Part shown: piece after piece, positions 9,191-14,999 of the stretch
How the letters are laid out: every line of letters begins with the position of its first letter
Position numbering within the stretch: position 1 is the stretch's first letter
Made by a program: the position numbers and the translations under genes
Assembly (NCBI GenBank): GCA_964435595.1
Contig: CAYSZV010000025.1
Location: 1-24,914, forward strand
Direction: 5' to 3'
Origin: Izemoplasma sp964435595
GTDB lineage: Bacteria; Bacillota_I; Bacilli_A; Izemoplasmatales; Izemoplasmataceae
Length of the DNA stretch: 24,914 nucleotides
The notes under the pieces: model-generated
Told to the model about the DNA's origin: nothing
Database searches by the model: none
Seen by the model: only the letters and a program-made list of their open reading frames with translations

Positions 9191-9213
9191 AGGAACATTT
9201 GTTCCTTTTTTCT
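9191..9213 (+). terminator. Rho-independent terminator after trxB
   Basis: The stem AGGAAC (9191-9196) and GTTCCT (9201-9206) with a four-base loop is followed by a T-rich run. It begins right after the trxB stop and ends the long pcrA-to-trxB transcript. Confidence 0.85.
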
Positions 9214-9214
9214 T

Positions 9215-9243
9215 TAGACTATAGCAAGCCGGTATGCTATAAT
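9215..9243 (+). promoter_or_regulatory. Promoter for whiA-acpS
   Basis: The -35-like hexamer TAGACT (9215-9220) is separated by 17 bases from TATAAT (9238-9243), which has an upstream TG at 9235-9236 (extended -10). The promoter sits between the trxB terminator and whiA. A 7-bp inverted repeat, TATAGCA (9220-9226) and TGCTATA (9235-9241), overlaps the spacer and -10. Confidence 0.75.
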
Positions 9244-9272
9244 GAAGTATCAATAAAAAGAGTGTGATATGT

Positions 9273-10214
9273 ATGAGTTTTGCTTCTAATGTAAAAAGCG
9301 AATTATTAAGTAATAAAGGCGATAAATGCTGTAACCTAGCAGAGTTATCAGCCCTTTTAAAGATACATGGAGATGTACATTTATCTAGTGATGGTTTAAG
9401 TGTAGAATTTAATACAACGAATTTACAGATCGTTCGCAAAGTTATCACCTTTATAAAAGAGTTATATATTGTTGAAGTAGATATTATGAGTAAAAAACAA
9501 ATGAAATTAAAGAAAAAAGATATATATATTGTTACAATTCGAAATAAGGCATCACAAATTATTAATGAATTAGGTTTGATGAGCAATAATGATGATATTA
9601 TGAATGATCCCAACTTAATGAAGGAATGTTGTAAAAGAGCATATTTACGAGGAGCATTTTTAGCAAGTGGATCAATTAATTCACCAAAAAGTAGTAGTTA
9701 TCATATGGAAATTAGTACTACTACTGAACAAGATGCAATCAATGTAAAAGAACTATTGAATTTCTTTTCGCTAAATGCAAAACATATCAAACGTAAAAGA
9801 GGGTATATTGCATATATAAAAGAAGCAGAAAAAATAGCTGACTTCTTACGTGTAGTTGGGGCAATCGGAGGACTGTTGAATTTTGAGGACGAAAGAATCC
9901 AAAGAGATTTTGTGAATTCTATTACAAGAGTTATGAATATGGAAATTGCAAACCAAAATAAAACCTTTGATGCTGCTAACAAGCAATTAAGAAGTATAAG
10001 TGTATTAGAAAATATGTTAGATATGAATAAATTATCAAAGAGCATGAAAGAAGCCGTTGAACTTAGAAAAGCAAACCCAGAAGCTTCATTACAAGAATTA
10101 TCTGAAATTAGTGGAGAGATGTTTAATAAGACAATCTCTAAAAGTGCTTTAAATCACCGATTCAGAAATATAAACGATCTTGCAGATCAGATAATGGAGA
10201 ATTTAAATGAATAA
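9273..10214 (+). CDS. whiA: WhiA family DNA-binding protein
   Basis: WhiA is a conserved Gram-positive nucleoid-associated protein or regulator, known for control of sporulation genes in Streptomyces and for effects on division and chromosome segregation in Bacillus. The 313-residue protein starts with MSFASNVKSEL, the typical family N-terminus, followed by LAGLIDADG-like domains (including RAYLRGAFLASGSINSP) and a C-terminal helix-turn-helix ending in KSALNHRFRNINDLA. The ATG at 9273 is used because the GTG at 9264 would add three residues to this conserved start; the ribosome binding site is weak. In Bacillus trxB and whiA are separated by rapZ (yvcJ) and yvcK; here they are direct neighbours. 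It overlaps acpS by eight bases. Confidence 0.95.
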   Translation: MSFASNVKSELLSNKGDKCCNLAELSALLKIHGDVHLSSDGLSVEFNTTNLQIVRKVITFIKELYIVEVDIMSKKQMKLKKKDIYIVTIRNKASQIINELGLMSNNDDIMNDPNLMKECCKRAYLRGAFLASGSINSPKSSSYHMEISTTTEQDAINVKELLNFFSLNAKHIKRKRGYIAYIKEAEKIADFLRVVGAIGGLLNFEDERIQRDFVNSITRVMNMEIANQNKTFDAANKQLRSISVLENMLDMNKLSKSMKEAVELRKANPEASLQELSEISGEMFNKTISKSALNHRFRNINDLADQIMENLNE

Positions 10215-10554
10215 GTTAATAGGAATTGATATTGTTGAGTTTGAGGAAATTAAAGAAAGACTAAGCGATCGATTTATTAAAAGACTTTTATCAACGAAGG
10301 AATTGGAACGTTATTACTATATGAAGTCTATGGATGCAAGAATCGCTTATTTGGCAGGACGTTTTGCTGCAAAAGAAGCATATACAAAAGTGTATAAGAA
10401 TTTTGATCATATGCTAAATTTTACGGATGTGGAAATATTAAACGATGAGTACGGAGCTCCTTACATTATAAGCAAATATCGTCCGGAAGATAAAGTAGAA
10501 GTTAGTATATCCCATTCTAGAAATTACGCCGTGGCAGTTTGTGTTAAGCAATAA
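10207..10554 (+). CDS. acpS: Holo-[acyl-carrier-protein] synthase
   Basis: AcpS transfers 4'-phosphopantetheine from CoA to apo-ACP, activating the carrier protein for fatty acid synthesis. The 115-residue protein has the normal length and motifs: IGIDIVE with metal-binding Asp8, GRFAAKEAYTK with Glu57, and SISHSRNYAVAV near the C-terminus. The ATG at 10207 lies inside the end of whiA, with GGAGA at 10196-10200 as ribosome binding site, so translation is probably coupled to whiA. No convincing terminator follows; only an AT-rich palindrome at 10581-10598 is present before the next gene. Confidence 0.95.
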   Translation: MNKLIGIDIVEFEEIKERLSDRFIKRLLSTKELERYYYMKSMDARIAYLAGRFAAKEAYTKVYKNFDHMLNFTDVEILNDEYGAPYIISKYRPEDKVEVSISHSRNYAVAVCVKQ

Positions 10555-10596
10555 TGTGTAACTTATAGCTTTTGATAAGTAAGTAAATCTATTTAC

Positions 10597-10625
10597 TTGA
10601 TTTTATATTCCGTTATGTGTAAAAT
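10597..10625 (+). promoter_or_regulatory. Promoter for the thioredoxin-like gene, with palindrome at -35
   Basis: TTGATT (10597-10602) and TAAAAT (10620-10625) are spaced by 17 bases. The perfect palindrome AAGTAAATCTATTTACTT (10581-10598) overlaps the first two bases of the -35 hexamer, a common position for a repressor or activator site. Confidence 0.6.
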
Positions 10626-10647
10626 AAAAAAAGCTAGGAGTGGTAAT

Positions 10648-11136
10648 ATGGCAAGAAGAAAAAACAACAGCGATAAAGTGCTGATGTATTCTATTATTGG
10701 AATATTTGCAGTAATCATTATATTATCAATTGCATTGATTATTACATCAAATGCAGAAAACGATGACCCGGTAGATGAAGAATTATATTCGTATTCACAG
10801 TTTCAACATCTATCTAATTACGATACATTAGATGATCAATCAGAAGATGTATATGGTGTCTATTTTTATTCAGAAACTTGTGGGGCATGTACTGCGATTA
10901 AAGAGCAAGTTTTAGAAATGGCCGCTTCAAACAATTCGGGACTTAAAATATATCTATTAGATGCTGGTGCTAGACCATCAGGAGATATAGATAGAATCAT
11001 CTTAGATGGTGAGGATTTAAGTCACACCCCTACAATGCTAGTTTATAGAGATGGTGAACTAGTAGAGTTATATGAAGGTAGTGCAGTGATATTACCTTTT
11101 ATTGATGATGTCGAACGTGGGAACTATAGTAACTAA
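10648..11136 (+). CDS. Membrane-anchored thioredoxin-like protein
   Basis: The 162-residue protein has one N-terminal transmembrane segment (about residues 11-33) after a basic start (MARRKNNSDK), then an acidic linker, then a thioredoxin-like fold. The active site is YFYSETCGACTAIKEQV with C78 and C81, and the expected cis-proline loop is HTPTM (Pro128). By topology the redox domain is extracytoplasmic, so it could reduce, oxidise or isomerise disulfides of exported proteins; the direction cannot be read from the sequence. The ATG at 10648 is chosen for AGGAG at 10636-10640; upstream in-frame ATGs at 10597 and 10615 lack a ribosome binding site and would precede the basic start. It has its own promoter and terminator. 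It is not a close match to a named Dsb or Res protein that I can identify. Confidence 0.88.
   Translation: MARRKNNSDKVLMYSIIGIFAVIIILSIALIITSNAENDDPVDEELYSYSQFQHLSNYDTLDDQSEDVYGVYFYSETCGACTAIKEQVLEMAASNNSGLKIYLLDAGARPSGDIDRIILDGEDLSHTPTMLVYRDGELVELYEGSAVILPFIDDVERGNYSN
11102..11130 (+). promoter_or_regulatory. Candidate promoter for tex inside the upstream gene
   Basis: TTGATG (11102-11107) and TATAGT (11125-11130) with a 17-base spacer lie in the 3' end of the thioredoxin-like gene. There is no room for a promoter between the terminator and the tex ribosome binding site, so an upstream site like this, or read-through, is needed to express tex. Confidence 0.35.
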
Positions 11137-11160
11137 GCCATCTAATGGCTTTTTTATTTT
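11136..11160 (+). terminator. Rho-independent terminator after the thioredoxin-like gene
   Basis: AGCCAT (11136-11141) pairs with ATGGCT (11145-11150) around a three-base loop and is followed by a T-rich run. It overlaps the last base of the stop codon. Confidence 0.85.
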
Positions 11161-11174
11161 TATTGGAGGATAAT

Positions 11175-13376
11175 ATGGAATTTAATGAGAAGTTAATGAG
11201 TGAAATCACTAAGAATTTAGGAATCACCAGAAAACAAGTAGAAACAGTATTGGCGATGTTAGATGAAGGGAATACAGTTCCATTCATTGCAAGATATCGT
11301 AAAGAACAAACAGGTTCACTAGATGAAGAACAAATCAGAGATATTCATAAAGAGTATGAGTATAAACAAAACCTATTCAAACGTAAAGAAGATGTCATTC
11401 GTTTAATTGATGAAAAGGGAATGTTAACTCATGAACTGGAAGCTGAAATCTTGAAGGCAACAATGCTAGTTGATGTTGAAGATATCTATCGCCCGTTCAA
11501 AGAGAAAAAGAAAACAAAAGCAACAGAAGCTATCAAAAAAGGATTAAAGCCTTTGAGTGAGTATATTAACACATTTCCTACAACAGGAAATCTGGAAGCA
11601 GAAGCAAAAAAATATATCACTGAAGAAGTAACGACAGTAGAAGAAGCAATCGAAGGTGCTTTACATATTATAGCGGAAGAAATCAGTGATAATGCGGAAT
11701 ACCGTAAATGGATTCGTACATATTCATACAATAACGGAACACTTGAGTCGAAAGTGAAGAAAAACGCAAAAGATGAAGAGACTGTATATCAAATGTATTA
11801 TGACTATCAAGAGCCTATAAAAAAAGTAAAACTTTATCGCGCACTTGCTCTAAACCGTGGAGAAAAAGAAAAAGTCATAACCATTAAGATTACAGTTGAT
11901 GATGATCGCATTCATCAATATTTAGAAAGCAATGTTTTAAAAAACAAAGCTAGTTTTGTTAATCAATATGTTAGAACTGCAATCAAAGATGCGTATAAGA
12001 GATTAATCGCACCATCGATTGAAAGAGATTTGCGTTCAGAATTAAGTGAAAAAGCAGAAGATAATGCAATTCATATCTTTAGTGAAAATCTAAGAAGTCT
12101 ACTATTACAACCTCCTATGAAAGGGAAAATGGTATTGGGTGTAGATCCAGCATACCGTACAGGCTGTAAGTTAGCTGTTGTTGATAAAATGGGTAAAATG
12201 GAACACATTGATGTAATTTATCCACATCAAAAGTTTCCTGGTGAAAAAATACCGCAAGAAAGACGTAATACAGCTGGTAAAAAAGTTGCTGCCATTATTA
12301 GCAAATATAACATTGAAGTCATTGCAATTGGAAACGGGACCGCTTCAAGAGAAACGGAACAATTCATTTCTAATGTTATTAAATTTATCAAAGGAACAAT
12401 GGATAAAGATATCTATTTTATCATTGTTAATGAAGCGGGTGCTTCTGTATATAGTGCTAGTAAGTTAGCCGCCAAAGAGTTTCCTGATTTGGTTGTAGAA
12501 GAACGAAGTGCAGTAAGTATCGCAAGACGATTACAAGATCCATTATCTGAACTTGTAAAAATTGATCCAAAATCAATAGGAGTTGGGCAATACCAACATG
12601 ACGTTACACAAAAGAAATTAACCGAATCATTGGACTTTGTTGTTGAGACTGCAGTTAACCAAGTTGGTGTTAATGTGAACACAGCTTCTGAAGCTTTGTT
12701 ACAATTTGTAGCAGGATTAAACAAAACAATTGCTTCAAATATTGTTACATATAGAGAAACAAATGGACCATTTAAAAACAGAAAAGAACTATTAAAAGTG
12801 CCAAAATTAGGAGCGAAAGCATATGAACAATCTGCAGGATTCTTGCGAATTTTAAACGGAGAAAACCCATTTGATAAAACAGGAATTCATCCTGAAAGTT
12901 ATGAATTGGCTGAAAGATTAATGACAGAATTATCTCTGAACGAAAACGACTTAGGAAATATCATTTTAAAACTTAAGTTTAAAGATTTAAACTTAAATAA
13001 TATTGCTAAAAAGTTAGATGCTGGTGTGAATACAATTGAAGACATCTTGGAAGATTTTATCACACCTTTAAGAGATCCACGTGATAAAGCAGAAGCGCCG
13101 GTATTAAGAAGTGATGTACTGAAACTAGAGGACCTAAAATTAGGTATGGAATTAAGGGGTACAGTACGTAATGTTGTGGACTTTGGAGCCTTTGTTGATG
13201 TTGGTGTAAAAGATGACGGATTGGTGCATATTTCTCAACTATCTAACGGATATGTGAAACACCCATTAGATGTTGTATCGGTTGGAGAAATCGTTACTGC
13301 TTGGGTAAAAGAAATTGACTTAAAAAGACATCGTTTACAATTAACGATGATTAAAGAAAATGCACCGCATTCTTAA
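11175..13376 (+). CDS. tex: Tex-like RNA-binding protein (YqgF and S1 domains)
   Basis: Tex proteins are conserved nucleic-acid-binding factors related to the eukaryotic Spt6 core and linked to transcription and RNA handling. The protein has 733 residues, near the family norm. Order: an N-terminal helical Tex domain (MLDEGNTVPFIARYRKEQTG is characteristic); a YqgF/RNase H-like domain from about 318 (VLGVDPAYRTGCKLAVVD, later GNGTASRETEQF); helix-hairpin-helix repeats near 499-565 (VNTASEALLQFVAGL, LLKVPKLGAKAYEQSAGFLR); and a C-terminal S1 RNA-binding domain at about 655-725 (GTVRNVVDFGAFVDVGV). The ATG at 11175 has GGAGGA four bases upstream; the longer frame from 11145 runs through the terminator and is rejected. 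The exact cellular role is unsettled for the whole family. Confidence 0.95.
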   Translation: MEFNEKLMSEITKNLGITRKQVETVLAMLDEGNTVPFIARYRKEQTGSLDEEQIRDIHKEYEYKQNLFKRKEDVIRLIDEKGMLTHELEAEILKATMLVDVEDIYRPFKEKKKTKATEAIKKGLKPLSEYINTFPTTGNLEAEAKKYITEEVTTVEEAIEGALHIIAEEISDNAEYRKWIRTYSYNNGTLESKVKKNAKDEETVYQMYYDYQEPIKKVKLYRALALNRGEKEKVITIKITVDDDRIHQYLESNVLKNKASFVNQYVRTAIKDAYKRLIAPSIERDLRSELSEKAEDNAIHIFSENLRSLLLQPPMKGKMVLGVDPAYRTGCKLAVVDKMGKMEHIDVIYPHQKFPGEKIPQERRNTAGKKVAAIISKYNIEVIAIGNGTASRETEQFISNVIKFIKGTMDKDIYFIIVNEAGASVYSASKLAAKEFPDLVVEERSAVSIARRLQDPLSELVKIDPKSIGVGQYQHDVTQKKLTESLDFVVETAVNQVGVNVNTASEALLQFVAGLNKTIASNIVTYRETNGPFKNRKELLKVPKLGAKAYEQSAGFLRILNGENPFDKTGIHPESYELAERLMTELSLNENDLGNIILKLKFKDLNLNNIAKKLDAGVNTIEDILEDFITPLRDPRDKAEAPVLRSDVLKLEDLKLGMELRGTVRNVVDFGAFVDVGVKDDGLVHISQLSNGYVKHPLDVVSVGEIVTAWVKEIDLKRHRLQLTMIKENAPHS

Positions 13377-13400
13377 ACGATAAAAAGAAGATATAACTTA

Positions 13401-13429
13401 TTGACAGTTAGCCCAAAATATATTATTAT
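13401..13429 (+). promoter_or_regulatory. Promoter for tRNA-Ser
   Basis: Consensus TTGACA (13401-13406) and TATTAT (13424-13429) with a 17-base spacer lie just before tRNA-Ser. A perfect 9-bp inverted repeat (AGTTAGCCC at 13406-13414 and GGGCTAACT at 13434-13442) brackets the -10 region. Confidence 0.8.
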
Positions 13430-13446
13430 ATAAGGGCTAACTAAAT

Positions 13447-13537
13447 GGAGTAGTACTCAAGTGGCTGAAGAGGTGCCCCTGCTAAGGGTATAGGTCGTTG
13501 ACGCGGCGCGAGAGTTCAAATCTCTCCTACTCCGCCA
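13447..13537 (+). tRNA. tRNA-Ser (anticodon GCU)
   Basis: The acceptor stem GGAGTAG pairs with CTACTCC, followed by G and an encoded CCA. The anticodon loop contains GCT (GCU), which reads AGC and AGU. A long variable arm (around TAGGTCGTTGACGCGGC) confirms a class II tRNA. It is a single gene between tex and the DUF1361 gene with its own promoter and terminator. Confidence 0.95.
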
Positions 13538-13549
13538 TTTAAAAAAGCA

Positions 13550-13583
13550 AAGCTTACTATCAAAAATAGTAGGCTTTTTTATT
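13550..13583 (+). terminator. Terminator after tRNA-Ser
   Basis: AAGCTTACTAT (13550-13560) pairs with ATAGTAGGCTT (13566-13576) over 11 positions with one G-U pair and a five-base loop, followed by a T-run. Confidence 0.85.
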
Positions 13584-13591
13584 GTATATTA

Positions 13592-13600
13592 TGGTATAAT
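13592..13600 (+). promoter_or_regulatory. Extended -10 promoter for the DUF1361 gene
   Basis: TGGTATAAT (TATAAT at 13595-13600) lies between the tRNA-Ser terminator and the DUF1361 gene. The expected -35 position overlaps the terminator and does not match consensus, so the extended -10 would have to carry recognition. Confidence 0.5.
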
Positions 13601-13619
13601 CTTTAACGAGGTGAGACCT

Positions 13620-14297
13620 ATGAGAGATTATAAAATAGCAGAGATGATTTTGTTTCCAATTGGATATATGCTATTATCAGTTTTGTTTGCATTAGTACAT
13701 ACCAATTTTATTGGAATATGGCTTGGGATTAATGTGATACTCGCAGTTATTCCAATGCTATTAATCACATTAGCATATAAAAGACTTGAAAAGGCGGAAT
13801 TCAAGTTCGATTGGATGACAATCTGTCTATTAATTGTATTTGTATTTTTCTTCCCAAATACGTTTTATGTGATTACTGATTTGATTCATATTGATCAAAG
13901 CCAATTTTATATTAATGAAATAGGACAACAAACAGAATATTTAAGAGATATCGCAGATTATATATTCCTATTTCATGTTTTGATTACAGTTGCAATTGGA
14001 GTGTACGCAGGTGTGAAATCAATGTTGCGATTTAATAATATACTTGAGAAATCGAAGGTGGATAAAGGGACGAGACTTACTTTTCTTTATGTTTTAGTAT
14101 TATTGTCTTCAGTCGGTATCTATATCGGAAGATTTTTACGTTTCTTTAGTTGGGATGTATTGAATCCCTTCAATTTATTAACTGAGTTCTATCATAGTAT
14201 TGATTTTTTTGCTCTGGTATTCTTTGGATTGTTTTCTGTGATACAACTAACTTTGTATTACGGATATAGATATTTTTATGAAGAAGAGCCTTTCTAG
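13620..14297 (+). CDS. DUF1361 family integral membrane protein
   Basis: This 225-residue polytopic membrane protein has about six hydrophobic segments. It carries two patterns typical of the uncharacterised DUF1361 family: FFPNTFYVITDLIHI at 77-91 (family pattern LPNxxYxxTDxIHL) and GRFLRFFSWDVLNP at 170-183. The biochemical function of the family is not known to me. The ATG at 13620 is preferred to the GTG at 13611 because GAGGTGAG at 13608-13615 is the ribosome binding site and includes that GTG. The stop codon is inside the following terminator stem. Neighbours are tRNA-Ser and arsC, which give no functional hint. Confidence 0.85.
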   Translation: MRDYKIAEMILFPIGYMLLSVLFALVHTNFIGIWLGINVILAVIPMLLITLAYKRLEKAEFKFDWMTICLLIVFVFFFPNTFYVITDLIHIDQSQFYINEIGQQTEYLRDIADYIFLFHVLITVAIGVYAGVKSMLRFNNILEKSKVDKGTRLTFLYVLVLLSSVGIYIGRFLRFFSWDVLNPFNLLTEFYHSIDFFALVFFGLFSVIQLTLYYGYRYFYEEEPF

Positions 14298-14310
14298 GCT
14301 CTTTTGTTTT
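14284..14310 (+). terminator. Terminator overlapping the 3' end of the DUF1361 gene
   Basis: AAGAGCC (14284-14290) pairs with GGCTCTT (14297-14303), followed by a T-rich run. The 5' arm encodes the last residues of the protein, an economical arrangement. Confidence 0.8.
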
Positions 14311-14349
14311 GTTTTATAAAGTAATAAAATATTAGTTTGTTGCTTGATT

Positions 14350-14378
14350 TAGACTATATATATAGTGTAGTATATATA
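14350..14378 (+). promoter_or_regulatory. Promoter for arsC
   Basis: TAGACT (14350-14355) and TATATA (14373-14378) are spaced by 17 bases; an alternative pair is TTGATT (14344-14349) with TAGTAT (14368-14373). The palindrome ACTATATATATAGT (14353-14366) overlaps the -35 and spacer, and a small hairpin ATAGAA/TTCTAT (14392-14405) is in the leader. Confidence 0.5.
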
Positions 14379-14418
14379 TGGTTACCAACAGATAGAAACT
14401 TCTATATAGGAGGAAAAT

Positions 14419-14823
14419 ATGAAAAAGAAAATCGTAGCCTTTGTCTGTGTTCACAATAGTTGTAGAAGCATTATGGCAGAAGGATGGGCAAACCATTTGG
14501 GCAGTGACGTTTTAGAAATATATAGTGCAGGTACAGAGGAATATCCAGGACCCAAACCTATGGCATTAGAAGTTATGACTGATCTAGGGATTGATATGTC
14601 GTATACTTCAAGTAAATTATTAAAAGATATCCCGACTCAATTAGATATTTTGATTACAATGGGGTGCGGAGTCGAGTGTCCTTATGTGCCTACGAAACAT
14701 CGTGAAGATTGGGGATTAGATGATCCATCCGGCGGACCAAAAGACGGATTTGAGGCAACTAGAGATATAATTAAGGAAAAAGTATTGGATTTAATCGATA
14801 GAGTAAAAAAAGGTGAATTATAA
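14419..14823 (+). CDS. arsC: Arsenate reductase, low-molecular-weight tyrosine phosphatase fold
   Basis: The 134-residue protein has the LMW-PTP P-loop as CVHNSCR (C10 to R16, a CX5R motif), then MGCGVECPYVP with C83 and C87, and DWGLDDPSG carrying the general-acid aspartate. The extra cysteines fit the thioredoxin-coupled ArsC branch rather than a plain phosphatase. The reaction would be arsenate to arsenite with electrons from thioredoxin. The second cysteine pair is spaced four residues apart, unlike the C82 and C89 of Bacillus ArsC, so partner specificity could differ. The start has an ideal ribosome binding site (GGAGG at 14409-14413). No arsR or arsenite exporter is adjacent, so this is a stand-alone gene; a phosphatase role is the main alternative. 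Confidence 0.88.
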   Translation: MKKKIVAFVCVHNSCRSIMAEGWANHLGSDVLEIYSAGTEEYPGPKPMALEVMTDLGIDMSYTSSKLLKDIPTQLDILITMGCGVECPYVPTKHREDWGLDDPSGGPKDGFEATRDIIKEKVLDLIDRVKKGEL

Positions 14824-14838
14824 AAATTCACCTTTTTG
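14811..14838 (+). terminator. Terminator after arsC
   Basis: AGGTGAATT (14811-14819) pairs with AATTCACCT (14825-14833), followed by a short T-run. The 5' arm is the 3' end of arsC and the stop codon lies in the loop. Confidence 0.8.
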
Positions 14839-14840
14839 TA

Positions 14841-14869
14841 TTGAATGATGTATCATCCTTTGCTATAAT
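14841..14869 (+). promoter_or_regulatory. Promoter for tRNA-Glu
   Basis: TTGAAT (14841-14846) and TATAAT (14864-14869) are spaced by 17 bases, with an upstream TG (TGCTATAAT). The tRNA begins 15 bases after the -10. Confidence 0.85.
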
Positions 14870-14884
14870 AAAAACCGCATAACT

Positions 14885-14961
14885 GGCCCGTTGGAGAAGC
14901 GGCTTAACTCACATGCCTTTCACGCATGCATTCACGGGTTCGAATCCCGTACGGGTCACCA
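14885..14961 (+). tRNA. tRNA-Glu (anticodon UUC)
   Basis: The acceptor stem GGCCCGT pairs with ACGGGTC, then A and an encoded CCA. The anticodon stem CATGC/GCATG encloses the loop CTTTCAC with anticodon TTC. The T arm CGGGTTCGAATCCCG is standard. The gene has its own promoter. Confidence 0.95.
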
Positions 14962-14971
14962 ATAGAAATAA

Positions 14972-14998
14972 AAAACCACACAATTGTGTGGTTTTTTT
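14972..14998. terminator. Bidirectional terminator between tRNA-Glu and pepF
   Basis: The palindrome AACCACACAATTGTGTGGTT forms a strong stem with A-rich 5' and T-rich 3' flanks, so it reads as a terminator for tRNA-Glu on the + strand and for pepF on the - strand. It marks the junction between the two transcribed halves of the window. Confidence 0.85.
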
Positions 14999-14999
14999 C

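Noticed and set aside
12241..12724. Short frames inside tex on both strands
   Set aside because: They overlap the YqgF-like domain in other frames and have no start signals.
13406..13442. Rho-independent terminator for tex
   Set aside because: The stem has a 19-base loop and no T-run after it; the tRNA-Ser promoter occupies the same bases.
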